Assembly: GCA_016719895.1 (NCBI GenBank)
Contig: JADJYG010000028.1
Span: 62,001 to 126,000 of the forward strand
Reading direction: 5' to 3'
From: Saprospirales bacterium
Lineage (GTDB): Bacteria; Bacteroidota; Bacteroidia; Chitinophagales; Saprospiraceae
Length of the DNA stretch: 64,000 bases
Made by a program: the position numbers and the translations under genes. A model generated the notes under the pieces. That model did not search any database. It was not told the origin of the DNA and saw nothing but the letters and a program-made list of their open reading frames with translations. Below, piece by piece: positions 11,192 to 20,171 of the stretch. Positions within the stretch are counted from its first letter, which is position 1. Each line of letters opens with the position of its first letter.

Positions 11192-11476
11192 TTATTTCGG
11201 CACTGTTTTTAGTTGGCGTTCGATCTCGCGCAGCCGTTTTTTCCGAATGGAATCGACGAGGCCCGGCAGCACGGTCGTCCGTTGGAGCAGGCAAAGACTG
11301 TCCATTTCTTTTCGGGCTGAATTTATCCCCAAGGCGGTGAGGGAATCGATTTTTTGCCGGGTACCGGCATCGAGTGGGGTATGGGGGTTGCCGCAACCCC
11401 AGAGCAGGGCAATAGATACAGCAATGAATACCAGGAAAGCCCTGAAATGAAGGGGGTTGAATTGCGCGCTTGCCAT
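11192..11476 (-). CDS. Small lipoprotein of unknown function
   Basis: About 94 residues: a lipoprotein signal ending LLWGC followed by a short, mostly helical, charged segment with KKRLREIERQLK near the end. The signal peptide and lack of competing frames make it credible, but no family is recognised. An upstream in-frame ATG at 11509 would add 11 residues including acidic ones that do not suit a signal n-region, so I prefer 11476. It lies 103 bp upstream of aroA on the same strand and could share its transcript. Confidence 0.6.
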   Translation of the reverse strand: MASAQFNPLHFRAFLVFIAVSIALLWGCGNPHTPLDAGTRQKIDSLTALGINSARKEMDSLCLLQRTTVLPGLVDSIRKKRLREIERQLKTVPK

Positions 11477-11675
11477 AGGAGTCTGATTTTCGGGGTAAAA
11501 ATCTGCCATTCGTATGAAATAACCGGAAGGAAAATAGAGGAAGTATCGATGAGCCTGTAGCGGTTGCGGTTAAAATCCTACTTTTGCCGGCAAGAGGCAA
11601 GAAACGGGGGGCCGGGGGCCGGGACGCAGAAATTCTGCTGGTCAAACGCTCTAGTCCGCATCTGCCTCCCTGGTC

Positions 11676-12470
11676 ATGCGTCAACAAATTCCGAATGTAT
11701 TCACATTGGCGAACCTGTTTTGCGGGTGTTGCGCGGTGGTATTGTTGTTGTACGGGCAGCCGGTAGCCGCGGCCTGGTTTACCCTGGGGTCGTTTTTTTT
11801 TGACCTGGGCGACGGCATGATGGCGCGGGCGCTGAACGTGGCTTCGCCGATCGGCCGCGAGTTGGATTCGCTGGCCGATGTCGTGAGTTTCGGCGTGGTA
11901 CCTGGCGCTATGTTGTACGGGCTGCTGGCTACCATCTTTTGCGCTGCTTTTCCGGACTTTTTCCCCTGGGCGGTCACTGCCAAAGCGGTGGCTCCGGATA
12001 TGGAGCTGGGTTTGCTGCCCGTTTGCCGGGCGGCCCTGCCCGCTTTTATTTTATCCCTGTTTTCGGCTTACCGGCTGGCCAAATTTAACCTGGACACCCG
12101 TCAAAAGGACTACTTTATCGGCCTGAGCACCCCCGGATGCACCTTGTTTGTGCTGGGCCTGACCCTGGCGGCACACGACAACCAATGGGGCGTCGGCAGC
12201 CTGATGGCCGGCCAGCCCTGGGTGTTGTACGCCCTGGTGGTTATTTTTTCATTCCTGTTGGTCAGCGAAATCCCGATGTTTGGCTTGAAGTTCCGCTCGT
12301 TCCGCTGGCAGGAGAACAAGATGCCATATCTTTTTCTGGCCTTGTCCATTACTGCGCTGCTGGTGCTGAGAGGGCTGGGGCTGTCGCTCGTTATATTGTT
12401 TTACATCGGTTTGTCTCTGGTTTCAAAAAATAAAATTACCGGTCCGCCAACGCCCGGAATCACCCACTAA
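11676..12470 (+). CDS. pssA: CDP-diacylglycerol-serine O-phosphatidyltransferase
   Basis: A 264-residue membrane enzyme that makes phosphatidylserine from CDP-diacylglycerol and L-serine, the precursor of phosphatidylethanolamine. The CDP-alcohol phosphotransferase motif (D-G-x2-A-R-x8-G-x3-D-x3-D) reads DGMMAR, then G and two Asp in IGRELDSLADVV at about residues 48-70. Seven or eight hydrophobic segments follow. It heads a tight cluster with purS (14-bp gap) and rsmI (24-bp gap). Confidence 0.93.
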   Translation: MRQQIPNVFTLANLFCGCCAVVLLLYGQPVAAAWFTLGSFFFDLGDGMMARALNVASPIGRELDSLADVVSFGVVPGAMLYGLLATIFCAAFPDFFPWAVTAKAVAPDMELGLLPVCRAALPAFILSLFSAYRLAKFNLDTRQKDYFIGLSTPGCTLFVLGLTLAAHDNQWGVGSLMAGQPWVLYALVVIFSFLLVSEIPMFGLKFRSFRWQENKMPYLFLALSITALLVLRGLGLSLVILFYIGLSLVSKNKITGPPTPGITH

Positions 12471-12484
12471 TTATTTTGCCCATC

Positions 12485-12733
12485 ATGAAATTTGTTGCCG
12501 AAATAGATATCATGCCGCACAAGGAGCTGCTCGATCCCCAGGGCAAGGCCGTGGTAAACAACCTGGGACACCTCGACCTGCAGGGGGTAGCCGATGTGCG
12601 GATCGGCCGCCACGTATCCATGACCCTGGAGGCCGCTTCCGAGGAAGAGGCCCGGCAAACGGTCGAAACGGCCTGCCAGAAACTGCTCGCCAATGTGATC
12701 ATGGAAACCTATTCCTACGAATTAAAACCGTAG
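12485..12733 (+). CDS. purS: PurS subunit of FGAM synthase
   Basis: An 82-residue protein with the PurS fold and landmarks: FVAEIDIMPHKELLDPQGKAV at the N-terminus, DVRIGRHVSM in the middle, and CQKLLANVIMETYSYEL at the end. PurS forms a complex with PurQ and PurL in purine biosynthesis (formylglycinamidine ribonucleotide formation). I start at MKFVAEI, three codons after another possible start. purQ and purL are not in the window, so the complex is encoded at separate loci. Confidence 0.9.
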   Translation: MKFVAEIDIMPHKELLDPQGKAVVNNLGHLDLQGVADVRIGRHVSMTLEAASEEEARQTVETACQKLLANVIMETYSYELKP

Positions 12734-12757
12734 TGCAGCGTTTCCTGCCGCCAGAAT

Positions 12758-13423
12758 ATGCTTTACGTCGTACCCACGCCCATCGGTAATCTGGAAGACA
12801 TTACCCTGCGCGCCCTGCGGGTGCTGAAAGACGTGGCCCTGATTCTGGCAGAGGATACCCGCACGAGCCGCAAGTTATTGAACCACCATAACATCGGAAC
12901 GCCGCTCCGGTCTTTTCATGCCCACAATGAGCACGCCGTTGTGGAAAAACTCACGGCCGAGCTGGCCGCCGGCGCCGCCATAGCGCTCATCTCCGACGCG
13001 GGCACGCCGGGCATCAGCGATCCCGGTTTCTTACTGGTGCGCGCCTGTGTACGGGCAGGTGTGCGGGTGGAATGCCTGCCCGGACCCACGGCTTTTGTGC
13101 CGGCTTTGGTGGCCAGCGGCATCCCCTGCGACACCTTTCATTTCGAAGGTTTTCTGCCCCACAAAAAAGGCCGTCAAACCCGGCTGAAATACCTGGCGGA
13201 GCTGCCACATACGTTTGTGCTGTACGAATCGCCTTACCGCCTGGTGAAATGCCTGGAGGAGTTGATCGTTGTATGCGGGCCCGAGCGCGCGGCCTGTGTG
13301 GCGCGCGAGCTCAGCAAATTGCACGAGGAAGTCAAAACGGCATCCCTCGCCGACCTGCTGGCGCATTTCAGCGCCAAGGAGGTAAAAGGGGAAATCGTGG
13401 TGGTGGTAGCAGGGCGGGGATGA
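12758..13423 (+). CDS. rsmI: 16S rRNA (cytidine1402-2'-O)-methyltransferase
   Basis: A 221-residue SAM-dependent tetrapyrrole-methylase-fold enzyme that 2'-O-methylates C1402 in the decoding centre of 16S rRNA. The N-terminal signature VVPTPIGNLEDITLRA, the LAEDTRTSRKLL segment, and SDAGTPGISDPG are all present and well placed. It is the last gene of the pssA-purS-rsmI cluster and is followed by a candidate two-way terminator. Confidence 0.95.
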   Translation: MLYVVPTPIGNLEDITLRALRVLKDVALILAEDTRTSRKLLNHHNIGTPLRSFHAHNEHAVVEKLTAELAAGAAIALISDAGTPGISDPGFLLVRACVRAGVRVECLPGPTAFVPALVASGIPCDTFHFEGFLPHKKGRQTRLKYLAELPHTFVLYESPYRLVKCLEELIVVCGPERAACVARELSKLHEEVKTASLADLLAHFSAKEVKGEIVVVVAGRG

Positions 13424-13434
13424 ATCTCCAACTT

Positions 13435-13495
13435 GAACATTGGGCATTGAAAATGGAACACTTTTAAAATGTACAATTTTCAATGCTCAAAGTTC
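13435..13495. terminator. Imperfect hairpin between convergent rsmI and DUF4175 genes
   Basis: Arms 13435-13454 and 13476-13495 (gaacattgggcattgaaaat against its near-complement, two mismatches) enclose a 21-base loop. It lies exactly between two convergent stops, so it may end transcription both ways; there is no long T-run. Confidence 0.5.
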
Positions 13496-13501
13496 CGTTT
13501 T

Positions 13502-16500
13502 CTACTGTCCCACTCCTTTGATATACTCTTCCACCAGTTGTTTATAGTACGGCTTGAGCGCCGGGGATACGGTGCGGAAAAGGTCAACTTCTGCGCGGCG
13601 TTTTTTCAGGTATTCTTCGAGTGCCGGCGGCAGTTTTGATTGTTGTTGCCGGGCGGTTTGGGCCTGGCGTTGTTCGTCTTGTTCCTGTTCGCGTTCGGCG
13701 CGTTCTTCTTCCAGCAGGCGGGTCATGATTTCCTGTTGGCGACGCAGCATTTCATTGGTGAGGCGTTTGTTGACCAGGTCGGTTTCGATCCGGTCCATTT
13801 CTTCCATGATCGCATCGAGCGCTTTGCTGCCTTTGCCTTGCTCCTGTTTTTCTTTCTGGAGTTGGCGCAGGGCATTGCGCAAGGCTGCCTGCTGGGCCGC
13901 CATTTGGGCAAACTCCCGGCTCATACCACTCTGACCCTGGCCCTGGCCTTTGCCTTGTTCGAGCCGCTGTTTCAATTCCTGCATTTGCTTGTTCAGGTCG
14001 CCCTGGCCCTTGGTGATTTTATCCATCGGGCCTTTTTCCTTGCCTGATTTACCGCTGCCGGCGCCGCCGGGTTTCTTACAGCTGCCGCTGCCGGGCTGGC
14101 CGCTGGCCATTTGCTGTTGCATCTGGTTCATCACTTCCGACAGCATGAGGGCCAGGTCGTTGAAGCCCTTCATGGTGCGCTGCTGAAATTCGCTGGCCGA
14201 AGTGACCAGGCGTTCTTCGAGGTCGTCAATGCTGTATTTCAGGCCTTCCCGGATGTCGGATATTTTTTCGGTGATCACGCCTTCGATCTGGAAATTGCGG
14301 CTGGCCAGCGCTTGCAGGCTGTCTTCTACGATCTTGAAGTCGTCTTTTATTTTGAACTGGTGCTGGGTCAGTTCCACATAGCGCGGGGTATTGACGCTGG
14401 TGCCGGCGAAGTCGCGCATATTTTGCTCCTGCGCAAACGACAGACCGATCAGGTTTTCAAGCAGCTGGCGCAGCATGGCAATATCTTCTTCCATTTGCTC
14501 CTGCTCGCCGGCCTGGCGGCCCTGGCGCATTTGATTGGCCAGATTTTTCATTTTTTCGGCCGCTTTTTTCTGCTTTTTCGCAGCGCCTTTTTTCTGGCCC
14601 TCCTGCACATCCTGCCGGGCGTCCCGCATGTCTTGTTTGATATCTTCCATTTCCTCCCGGCTGTCTTCGATCTTTTGCGGGCGCTTCAGTTCCTGGTTTT
14701 TTTGCAGCATTTCTTCGTGCTGTTTTTTGATTTCATCCATTTTCTTTTCCAGGGCCTGTTGTTCTTCCTTCAGCTGCTCGTCTGACTTAGCGCCGTCCTC
14801 GGTTTCTTCCGAGAGTTTCTGTTCTTCCTGCGCCAATTCTTCCAGTTGTTCGATTTGTTGTTGTTGCAGGTGCTCCACTTCCAGTTGTTTGTAGAGTTCC
14901 TGCAGGCGGTCGAGTTGTTTGCCCAGGTCTTCGTTCGACATTTGCATTTGTTCCATTTGCCGGAGCATATCGTCTTTATTCATTTCCTGGAGCAGTTTTT
15001 CGATGTCTTCCATGAGTTTTTTCATCTCATCGCTCAGTGTTTCCTCAAACATCTTTTGCAGCTGCTCCTGTTTTTCCACCAGTTCTTCGTTCTGCTGTTG
15101 CTCGAAGTCCTCCTGCATTTTCTGACTTTCTTCGAAATTCTCCCGCGCTTGTTCGATTTGCTGGTTCAGCTGCCGCTGGCGGTCGAGCAGGCGCTCCATT
15201 TCCTTGCGCGACTGCCAGTCCAGTTCTTTTTGTTGCAGCACTTTATTGCGCAGTTTTTTCATTTCTTCCTGGATACGGGCGCTTTCTTTGAGCGCTTTTT
15301 CCAGGTCGCGCTGGATTTCCTCGGCCGACTGGGCCTGGTCCTTCCGGTATTCCTGCAGGGTGGGCATCCGCCACAACATCACCCCGGTGCGGGCGCTTTT
15401 GCTGCCATTGACGGCGTCGTTGTCGAACACTTCGAAATAGTAGGAAATCTCGTCGCCAGGTTGAATGTCGAGGTTGCGGACATCCCAGTTGTATTCATAC
15501 GGCGCCTGTTTGCCCCCCGGTTTGGAAATTTTGGCGGTGCTGAGCGGCATTTGCCCGCTGTTAGCGCGTTTGATCTGGTAGTTGAAGGTGAGGTTAAGCA
15601 AGCCGTAATCGTCGGAGGCGTCGCCGGCAAAAAATAACATCCAGCGGTTGCTGCTGTCGCGGAATTCCTCGACGGCGATTTGCGGATGCAAGTCCGGAAT
15701 TACCGTGATGGTGTAGGCTACCGAGTCGCCTTTCGGCAGTTGCTGGTTGCTGAGATAGATGCGGTACGGCTCGTCGCGCATGGCCCGGCGGCTGAACGAA
15801 AAGAGTTCGTCGTCGAAGCGTTTGGAGGCGACTGCGCCATCGCTACCGAAGCGCAGGTCGAGCTGGTCGGTATGCTGGGCATTGAATACCCAGTTGATAC
15901 TGGTGCCTTGCGGGAGCACCAAGTCGCCTACATTCGCCAGTTCTTCGGCTTTGCGGCCGATATATTCCGGAAAGTTCAGTTTGACATGGAACGACAGGAT
16001 GCTGGGGCGGCGCACTACCGACAGGGTATACGCATCGCTTTCGATTCCGCCGGCGAAGAGTTGAAAATCCGTATCTTTTTGTACATTGGTAAACGTGTAG
16101 GAGAAGCGGTTGGCAGCTTCTTTGTTGAGGCGGTATTGCACATTGCCCACTTCGATAAACATTTCGTTGGGCAGGGCCTGGCCTTCCACGTCAACCTGGA
16201 GGAGGAAATCGGAAAATTGCACCGCCTTCAAGGCATTCGTATTGATCAGGAAACGGAACGGGGCGGGCTTTTCAAATTTTTTGGTGCTGTTCAGCAGGCG
16301 CATAGTGCCCTCGCGCAGAATATTGGGTGCGCCCAAAAAAAGGAACAACAACAACAGTACCGGCGGCAGGGCATAGCGCAGGTAGCGCCGGTTTTTCTGC
16401 AAGTCGATAGCCGCTCTGAACGGTACCAGTTTGATCTCCTCGCTTTTCTGATCGATGGAGGCATGGATCAAATCGGCATAAATCGCATTTCCGGAAGATT

Positions 16501-16855
16501 GTTGTTTGAGTTGCAAGATGTTGAGCAACTTGTCTTTCACATCGCCAAAATGGCTGCCGATGATCTGGGCCGCCTGTTCGTGGCTGATCACCCTGCCCAG
16601 GTGGAAGTAATGCATCAGCGGCAAAGCCACCCAATTGTACAGCGCAGCGCCCGAAAGCAGGACAAAGCTCCAGAGCATAGCCGTGCGAACGCTCGTACTG
16701 AAGTAGAAATAGTACTCCAGCACATTCAGTAAGATGAACAGGCCCAATACGGCGCCAACGGCGTACAGGGAGCCGCGCAGCAGCTGGTTGATGTAAAATT
16801 TGCGGATAAAACCATCGAGTTTTTCGATGAGCAAGCCGTAGTTATCTCGTTGCAT
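13502..16855 (-). CDS. DUF4175 family large membrane-anchored coiled-coil protein
   Basis: A 1117-residue protein. Two or three membrane segments lie in the first 100 residues (for example VGAVLGLFILLNVLEYYF and the segment before LGAPNILREG), then comes a beta-rich extracytoplasmic region to about residue 480. After that about 450 residues are extremely rich in Gln, Glu, Lys and Met (long runs such as EEMKKLRNKVLQQ), predicting a very long coiled coil, then a Gly/Gln linker (GQGQGQSGMS) and another helical segment. The layout matches the DUF4175 proteins of Bacteroidota, whose role is not settled. The Gly-Ser-Cys-Lys linker near residue 930 is unusually repetitive. Confidence 0.85.
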   Translation of the reverse strand: MQRDNYGLLIEKLDGFIRKFYINQLLRGSLYAVGAVLGLFILLNVLEYYFYFSTSVRTAMLWSFVLLSGAALYNWVALPLMHYFHLGRVISHEQAAQIIGSHFGDVKDKLLNILQLKQQSSGNAIYADLIHASIDQKSEEIKLVPFRAAIDLQKNRRYLRYALPPVLLLLFLFLGAPNILREGTMRLLNSTKKFEKPAPFRFLINTNALKAVQFSDFLLQVDVEGQALPNEMFIEVGNVQYRLNKEAANRFSYTFTNVQKDTDFQLFAGGIESDAYTLSVVRRPSILSFHVKLNFPEYIGRKAEELANVGDLVLPQGTSINWVFNAQHTDQLDLRFGSDGAVASKRFDDELFSFSRRAMRDEPYRIYLSNQQLPKGDSVAYTITVIPDLHPQIAVEEFRDSSNRWMLFFAGDASDDYGLLNLTFNYQIKRANSGQMPLSTAKISKPGGKQAPYEYNWDVRNLDIQPGDEISYYFEVFDNDAVNGSKSARTGVMLWRMPTLQEYRKDQAQSAEEIQRDLEKALKESARIQEEMKKLRNKVLQQKELDWQSRKEMERLLDRQRQLNQQIEQARENFEESQKMQEDFEQQQNEELVEKQEQLQKMFEETLSDEMKKLMEDIEKLLQEMNKDDMLRQMEQMQMSNEDLGKQLDRLQELYKQLEVEHLQQQQIEQLEELAQEEQKLSEETEDGAKSDEQLKEEQQALEKKMDEIKKQHEEMLQKNQELKRPQKIEDSREEMEDIKQDMRDARQDVQEGQKKGAAKKQKKAAEKMKNLANQMRQGRQAGEQEQMEEDIAMLRQLLENLIGLSFAQEQNMRDFAGTSVNTPRYVELTQHQFKIKDDFKIVEDSLQALASRNFQIEGVITEKISDIREGLKYSIDDLEERLVTSASEFQQRTMKGFNDLALMLSEVMNQMQQQMASGQPGSGSCKKPGGAGSGKSGKEKGPMDKITKGQGDLNKQMQELKQRLEQGKGQGQGQSGMSREFAQMAAQQAALRNALRQLQKEKQEQGKGSKALDAIMEEMDRIETDLVNKRLTNEMLRRQQEIMTRLLEEERAEREQEQDEQRQAQTARQQQSKLPPALEEYLKKRRAEVDLFRTVSPALKPYYKQLVEEYIKGVGQ

Positions 16856-17051
16856 GGGAAACTTTAAGATTAACTTTTGTGGGCTATTCGGGCCGGCTGC
16901 AGCGCGAAACGAGGCATTGCTTTGTTTAAAAAAACAGGCGCCTGATTCCCCGCCGTACCCGGAAAGACAAAATTGCAGATAAAAGCCCGGTTAAAACGAA
17001 TTAATCGGCAAAAGGGTCGCGGATTAACGGTTTTTAACAACCTGGAACCGC

Positions 17052-18365
17052 CTATTGCCGCTTGTACTTTTCTTCAAAACGCCGGCTCAGCGCCTTGTGC
17101 TTGTTGTCGAGGCTGATTTCCCGGCCCTGAATAAAGGCGGCGGTCACCTGGTTGGTGCGCATATCCAGCGCGTCGCCTTCACTGATAAACAGCGTGGCGT
17201 CTTTGCCCGTTTCGAGCGAGCCAGCGGTGTTGCCGACGCCCAAAATGGCCGCCGGGCTGAGCGTGATGGCCTGCACGGCGGCCTCGTACGGCAAGCCGGC
17301 GCCGACGGCCTGGCCGGCCTGGAAAGGCAGGTTGCGCTGCCGCCAGCCGCCGATGCCCGTCAGCGCAAAGGGGATGCCCCCCTGGTGCAGCGCCACGGCG
17401 GTCTTATACGGCTGGTCGACATCGTCATCTTCCCGCGAAGGCAACTGCTGGGTCGGAGCGAGGATTACGAGCGTCTGGTGTTCTTTTAAAAAATCGGTGA
17501 CCATCCAGGCGTCGGTGGCGCCGACGAGCACCGGGCGTACGCCGAATTTTTCGGCAAAAAGCACCGATTCCTGGATGGTTTTGGCGTTGCTGGTATGGAT
17601 ATACAGGTTGCGGCTGCGGTCGAACAGCCCGCGCATGGCTTCAAAACGCGGGTTTATGACTTCCGGCGCCGGCTGCTGGCTGTAGGCCCGGGCTTCGTCG
17701 AAGTAGCGGCGGAGTTCCTCCACGGCGCCGTCGTACGCGTTGTCTTCCGGCTGCGACGAGTCCACGCCCTGCCGGCCGAAGCGCCGCCGCGGCTGCGGGG
17801 AGGGCCAGTTGAGGTGAATGCCGTCGTCGGCGCGCAGCGTGGCGTCTTCCCAGTTCCAGGCATCCAGTTGCACCACGGCCGAGCTGCCGGAGATGGCGCC
17901 GCTGATGGGTACCACCTGAGCCAGCAATACGCCATTGGAACGCACGGTTGGGAGCACATCGGAGTCGGTATTGTAGGCGATGATCGCGCGGGCGTTGGGA
18001 TTCAGGTTGCCCGTTTCGGCAAAATCCTGCGTTGCGCGCACAGCATCCACCTCCACCAGGCCCAGGCGCGAATCGGCGGCGATAAAACCGGGGTACACGT
18101 GTTTGCCGGCGGCGTCGAAAATTCTGGAAAATTTCGTTCGGTCCAGGCGCACCGTTGCGGCGTCGGCTACCAGCGTGATCTTGCCGCCTTCGAAGGCGAT
18201 GGCACTGTTGTTGAGTACCTGACCGTTGCCCAAATGGGCGGTAGCGCCGAGAAGCAGAATGGCCCCGCTCTGCGGAGGAGCGGGGGTGGGGGTTTGGGAA
18301 GGAAGGGAGGGTGCAAAGACACTAAAGACGGCCAGAACGGCAACTAAATGCAGAATATTTTTCAT
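17052..18365 (-). CDS. Amidohydrolase-family protein lacking the metal HxH
   Basis: A 437-residue secreted protein with a signal peptide (cleavage near LPSQTPTPAPP). The frame of an imidazolonepropionase-like amidohydrolase is visible: GKHVYPGFIAADSRLGLVEVD at the first strand, a barrel segment with HTSNAKTIQE, and the C-terminal GSLETGKDATLFISEGD. The first motif, normally GFIDxHxH, is DSRLG, so the paired metal histidines are missing. A Bacteroidota subfamily with this replacement usually sits beside an intact amidohydrolase; none is adjacent here. It may be a binding or regulatory subunit, or use a different chemistry. Confidence 0.8.
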   Translation of the reverse strand: MKNILHLVAVLAVFSVFAPSLPSQTPTPAPPQSGAILLLGATAHLGNGQVLNNSAIAFEGGKITLVADAATVRLDRTKFSRIFDAAGKHVYPGFIAADSRLGLVEVDAVRATQDFAETGNLNPNARAIIAYNTDSDVLPTVRSNGVLLAQVVPISGAISGSSAVVQLDAWNWEDATLRADDGIHLNWPSPQPRRRFGRQGVDSSQPEDNAYDGAVEELRRYFDEARAYSQQPAPEVINPRFEAMRGLFDRSRNLYIHTSNAKTIQESVLFAEKFGVRPVLVGATDAWMVTDFLKEHQTLVILAPTQQLPSREDDDVDQPYKTAVALHQGGIPFALTGIGGWRQRNLPFQAGQAVGAGLPYEAAVQAITLSPAAILGVGNTAGSLETGKDATLFISEGDALDMRTNQVTAAFIQGREISLDNKHKALSRRFEEKYKRQ

Positions 18366-18512
18366 AAAGCGGAGATTACGAAATTGACTGCGAAACTATC
18401 GCAGTGTTTTTGTCAATACGATACTGACTAAAAATATTACCGCAACACAAGCGACAATCCATAATAGAAGTTCCAATGGGGTGCAGTCATTCTCGCTTTG
18501 CCTTTAACCACC

Positions 18513-18596
18513 GGCTTGTCATGTTGGAAACAGCCACACAAGTCAACATTTCAGCGTAAAATTTGGCTTGTGTGGCTGTTTCCAACATGACAAGCC
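18513..18596. repeat. 30-bp inverted repeat in a 544-bp intergenic region
   Basis: Perfect complementary arms 18513-18542 and 18567-18596 (inner word ttgtcatgttggaaacagcc) flank a 24-base spacer. There is no reading frame around it. It may be a mobile palindromic element or a strong transcription barrier after the divergent upstream gene. The rest of 18366-18909 holds only this element and the structured terminator at 18758-18836. Confidence 0.7.
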
Positions 18597-18757
18597 CCCG
18601 TTAACGCGAAGAATTGGTGCAAACCGAGAATTGCTGAGCGGGGTGTAAGTACATTTGAGCAAGCCTACACCTATCGCCAACAATTGTGTAAACAGAAAAA
18701 TACCTCCGTGTGAAATTACGGTAAAACGCCAGTCATTCGATTTAAACTCTTGGTATC

Positions 18758-18836
18758 AAAACAAAAAACGCACCGCCAAAACGCAGCGGGTGGCAGGGGA
18801 AAGCCCTGCATAACCCGTTTCGTCATAGCGGTGCGA
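18758..18836 (-). terminator. Nested three-stem hairpin with U-tract (terminator or small RNA)
   Basis: Three stems nest around one axis: cgcaccgc/gcggtgcg (18769-18776 with 18828-18835), cgggt/acccg (18787-18791 with 18813-18817) and gcaggg/ccctgc (18793-18798 with 18804-18809). Read on the minus strand, the outer stem is followed by TTTTTTGTTTTG, as in a Rho-independent terminator. It is 74 bases after the stop of the SnoaL-like gene. The internal loops are unusually regular for a plain terminator. Confidence 0.55.
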
Positions 18837-18909
18837 AAGGTCGTATTTTCCGTCAAATTTCAGCTACTGAATTCCTGGAAAACATACGAGGTGCCATAGA
18901 GCCAGGCGG

Positions 18910-19395
18910 TCAGTTCCTATCTGTGGAGGACGCTGCGGGCTTTTCTGAAACCAGTTCCCGCACAATTTTCCATTGGCCGTCTTCTTTGCGGCTGAGCGTG
19001 GAAAAATTGCCGGACATTTGCATCGTATCGCCGCCCTCTTTCATAGTAGATTTTATTGTATACGTACCCGACGTTTGGGCAAATCCATTGCCCAAATCGA
19101 CCACATCGCTTAAAATGACGCTGGCTTCAGCGCTCATAGACTTAAATCCGGTGCTGAAATACTCCTTCACCTGATCCTGCCCCGTCAGGGTAGAGCCATC
19201 GGCGAGCGTGACCACCGCATCCGTTGCGTAGTGGGCCCCCAGTGCGTCTGCATTGCCGGCATTGTACGCTTTTTGCCAATCGTTCACCGCTGTGGCGATC
19301 TCCTGTTTGACCGTTTTTTGGGCAAAAACACCAGCGTTCAGGGCCAGGGTAAAGAGGAAAAGGGGTAAGATGGCAATCTTCAATTGTGTTTTCAT
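18910..19395 (-). CDS. Secreted SnoaL/DUF4440-like protein
   Basis: About 161 residues. A signal peptide (MKTQLKIAILPLFLFTLALN, cleavage near VFAQ) precedes an NTF2-like domain: KAYNAGNADALGAHYATDAVVTLADGS near residue 40 and SRKEDGQWKIVRE near the end, the pattern of the SgcJ/EcaC and DUF4440 families. These cone-shaped domains bind small ligands or act as simple isomerases; no catalytic set can be assigned. I start at MKT; an ATG three codons earlier is possible. It is monocistronic with a structured terminator downstream. Confidence 0.82.
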   Translation of the reverse strand: MKTQLKIAILPLFLFTLALNAGVFAQKTVKQEIATAVNDWQKAYNAGNADALGAHYATDAVVTLADGSTLTGQDQVKEYFSTGFKSMSAEASVILSDVVDLGNGFAQTSGTYTIKSTMKEGGDTMQMSGNFSTLSRKEDGQWKIVRELVSEKPAASSTDRN

Positions 19396-19533
19396 TTTGA
19401 ACAATTTAATGGAAGAATGATGTTTTACTTAAAAGAATGATGGGGTACATTACCGGGATTTACGAGCAATAGTACAATAATATATCGCTTCCGGGCAAAA
19501 GGGTTATCACCTGTGGGGGGATAAATCAAAGGT

Positions 19534-20145
19534 TTATTTCACCGCACAGGTCAGCATCAACTTTCCTTCAACCCAGCCTTCCAATACGTCGCCGATCTGC
19601 ACGGGTCCCACGCCGGCTGGCGTGCCGGTGAAGATCATATCGCCTTTTTGCAGGGTGAAGTATTTCGAAATGTGCACAATGAGCGTGTCGAAGGAAAAGA
19701 TCAGGTCGCGGGTGTGGCCATCCTGCGCCACGGCGCCGTTTTTCCGGAGCTGAAAATGAATATCCTGCGGGTTGGGCAGATCGCTCAGCAGCGTCCACCT
19801 GCTCACTGGCGCCGAATAATCGAAGCCCTTGGCGATCTCCCAGGGCTGGCCTTTTTGTTTCAGCTTGTCCTGGAGGTCGCGCGCCGTAAAATCGATTCCA
19901 AACGCCACGGCGTCGTAATAGCGCGCGGCAAAGCCGGGCTGCACCGAGCGGCCGTTTTTACATACCCGGAGCACGATTTCGCCCTCATAGTGAAGGTCTT
20001 GTGTAAAGTCGGGGTAAAAAAACGGCTTATTGTTGACCACCAGGGCCGTCGGCGGTTTCATAAAAAGGAGCGGCTCGGTGGGGACCGGGTTGTTCAGCTC
20101 CTTGGCGTGGTCGGTATAGTTGCGACCGATGCAGAAGATTTTCAT
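19534..20145 (-). CDS. Fumarylacetoacetate hydrolase (FAH) family protein
   Basis: A 203-residue single-domain FAH-fold protein. IGRNYTDHAKELN opens it, FMKPPTALV follows, and the metal-binding segment LHYEGEIVLRV is near residue 55, with FTGTPAGVGPVQIGD near the C-terminus. Members hydrolyse or decarboxylate acylpyruvates and related 2-oxo acids in the cytoplasm; the exact substrate is unclear. I start at MKIFCIGRNY, nine codons after another Met. It lies just downstream of the GH109-like gene on the same strand, separated by a 34-bp hairpin. Confidence 0.93.
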   Translation of the reverse strand: MKIFCIGRNYTDHAKELNNPVPTEPLLFMKPPTALVVNNKPFFYPDFTQDLHYEGEIVLRVCKNGRSVQPGFAARYYDAVAFGIDFTARDLQDKLKQKGQPWEIAKGFDYSAPVSRWTLLSDLPNPQDIHFQLRKNGAVAQDGHTRDLIFSFDTLIVHISKYFTLQKGDMIFTGTPAGVGPVQIGDVLEGWVEGKLMLTCAVK

Positions 20146-20171
20146 ACCGCGAATGTAAAACCTTGCAAACA

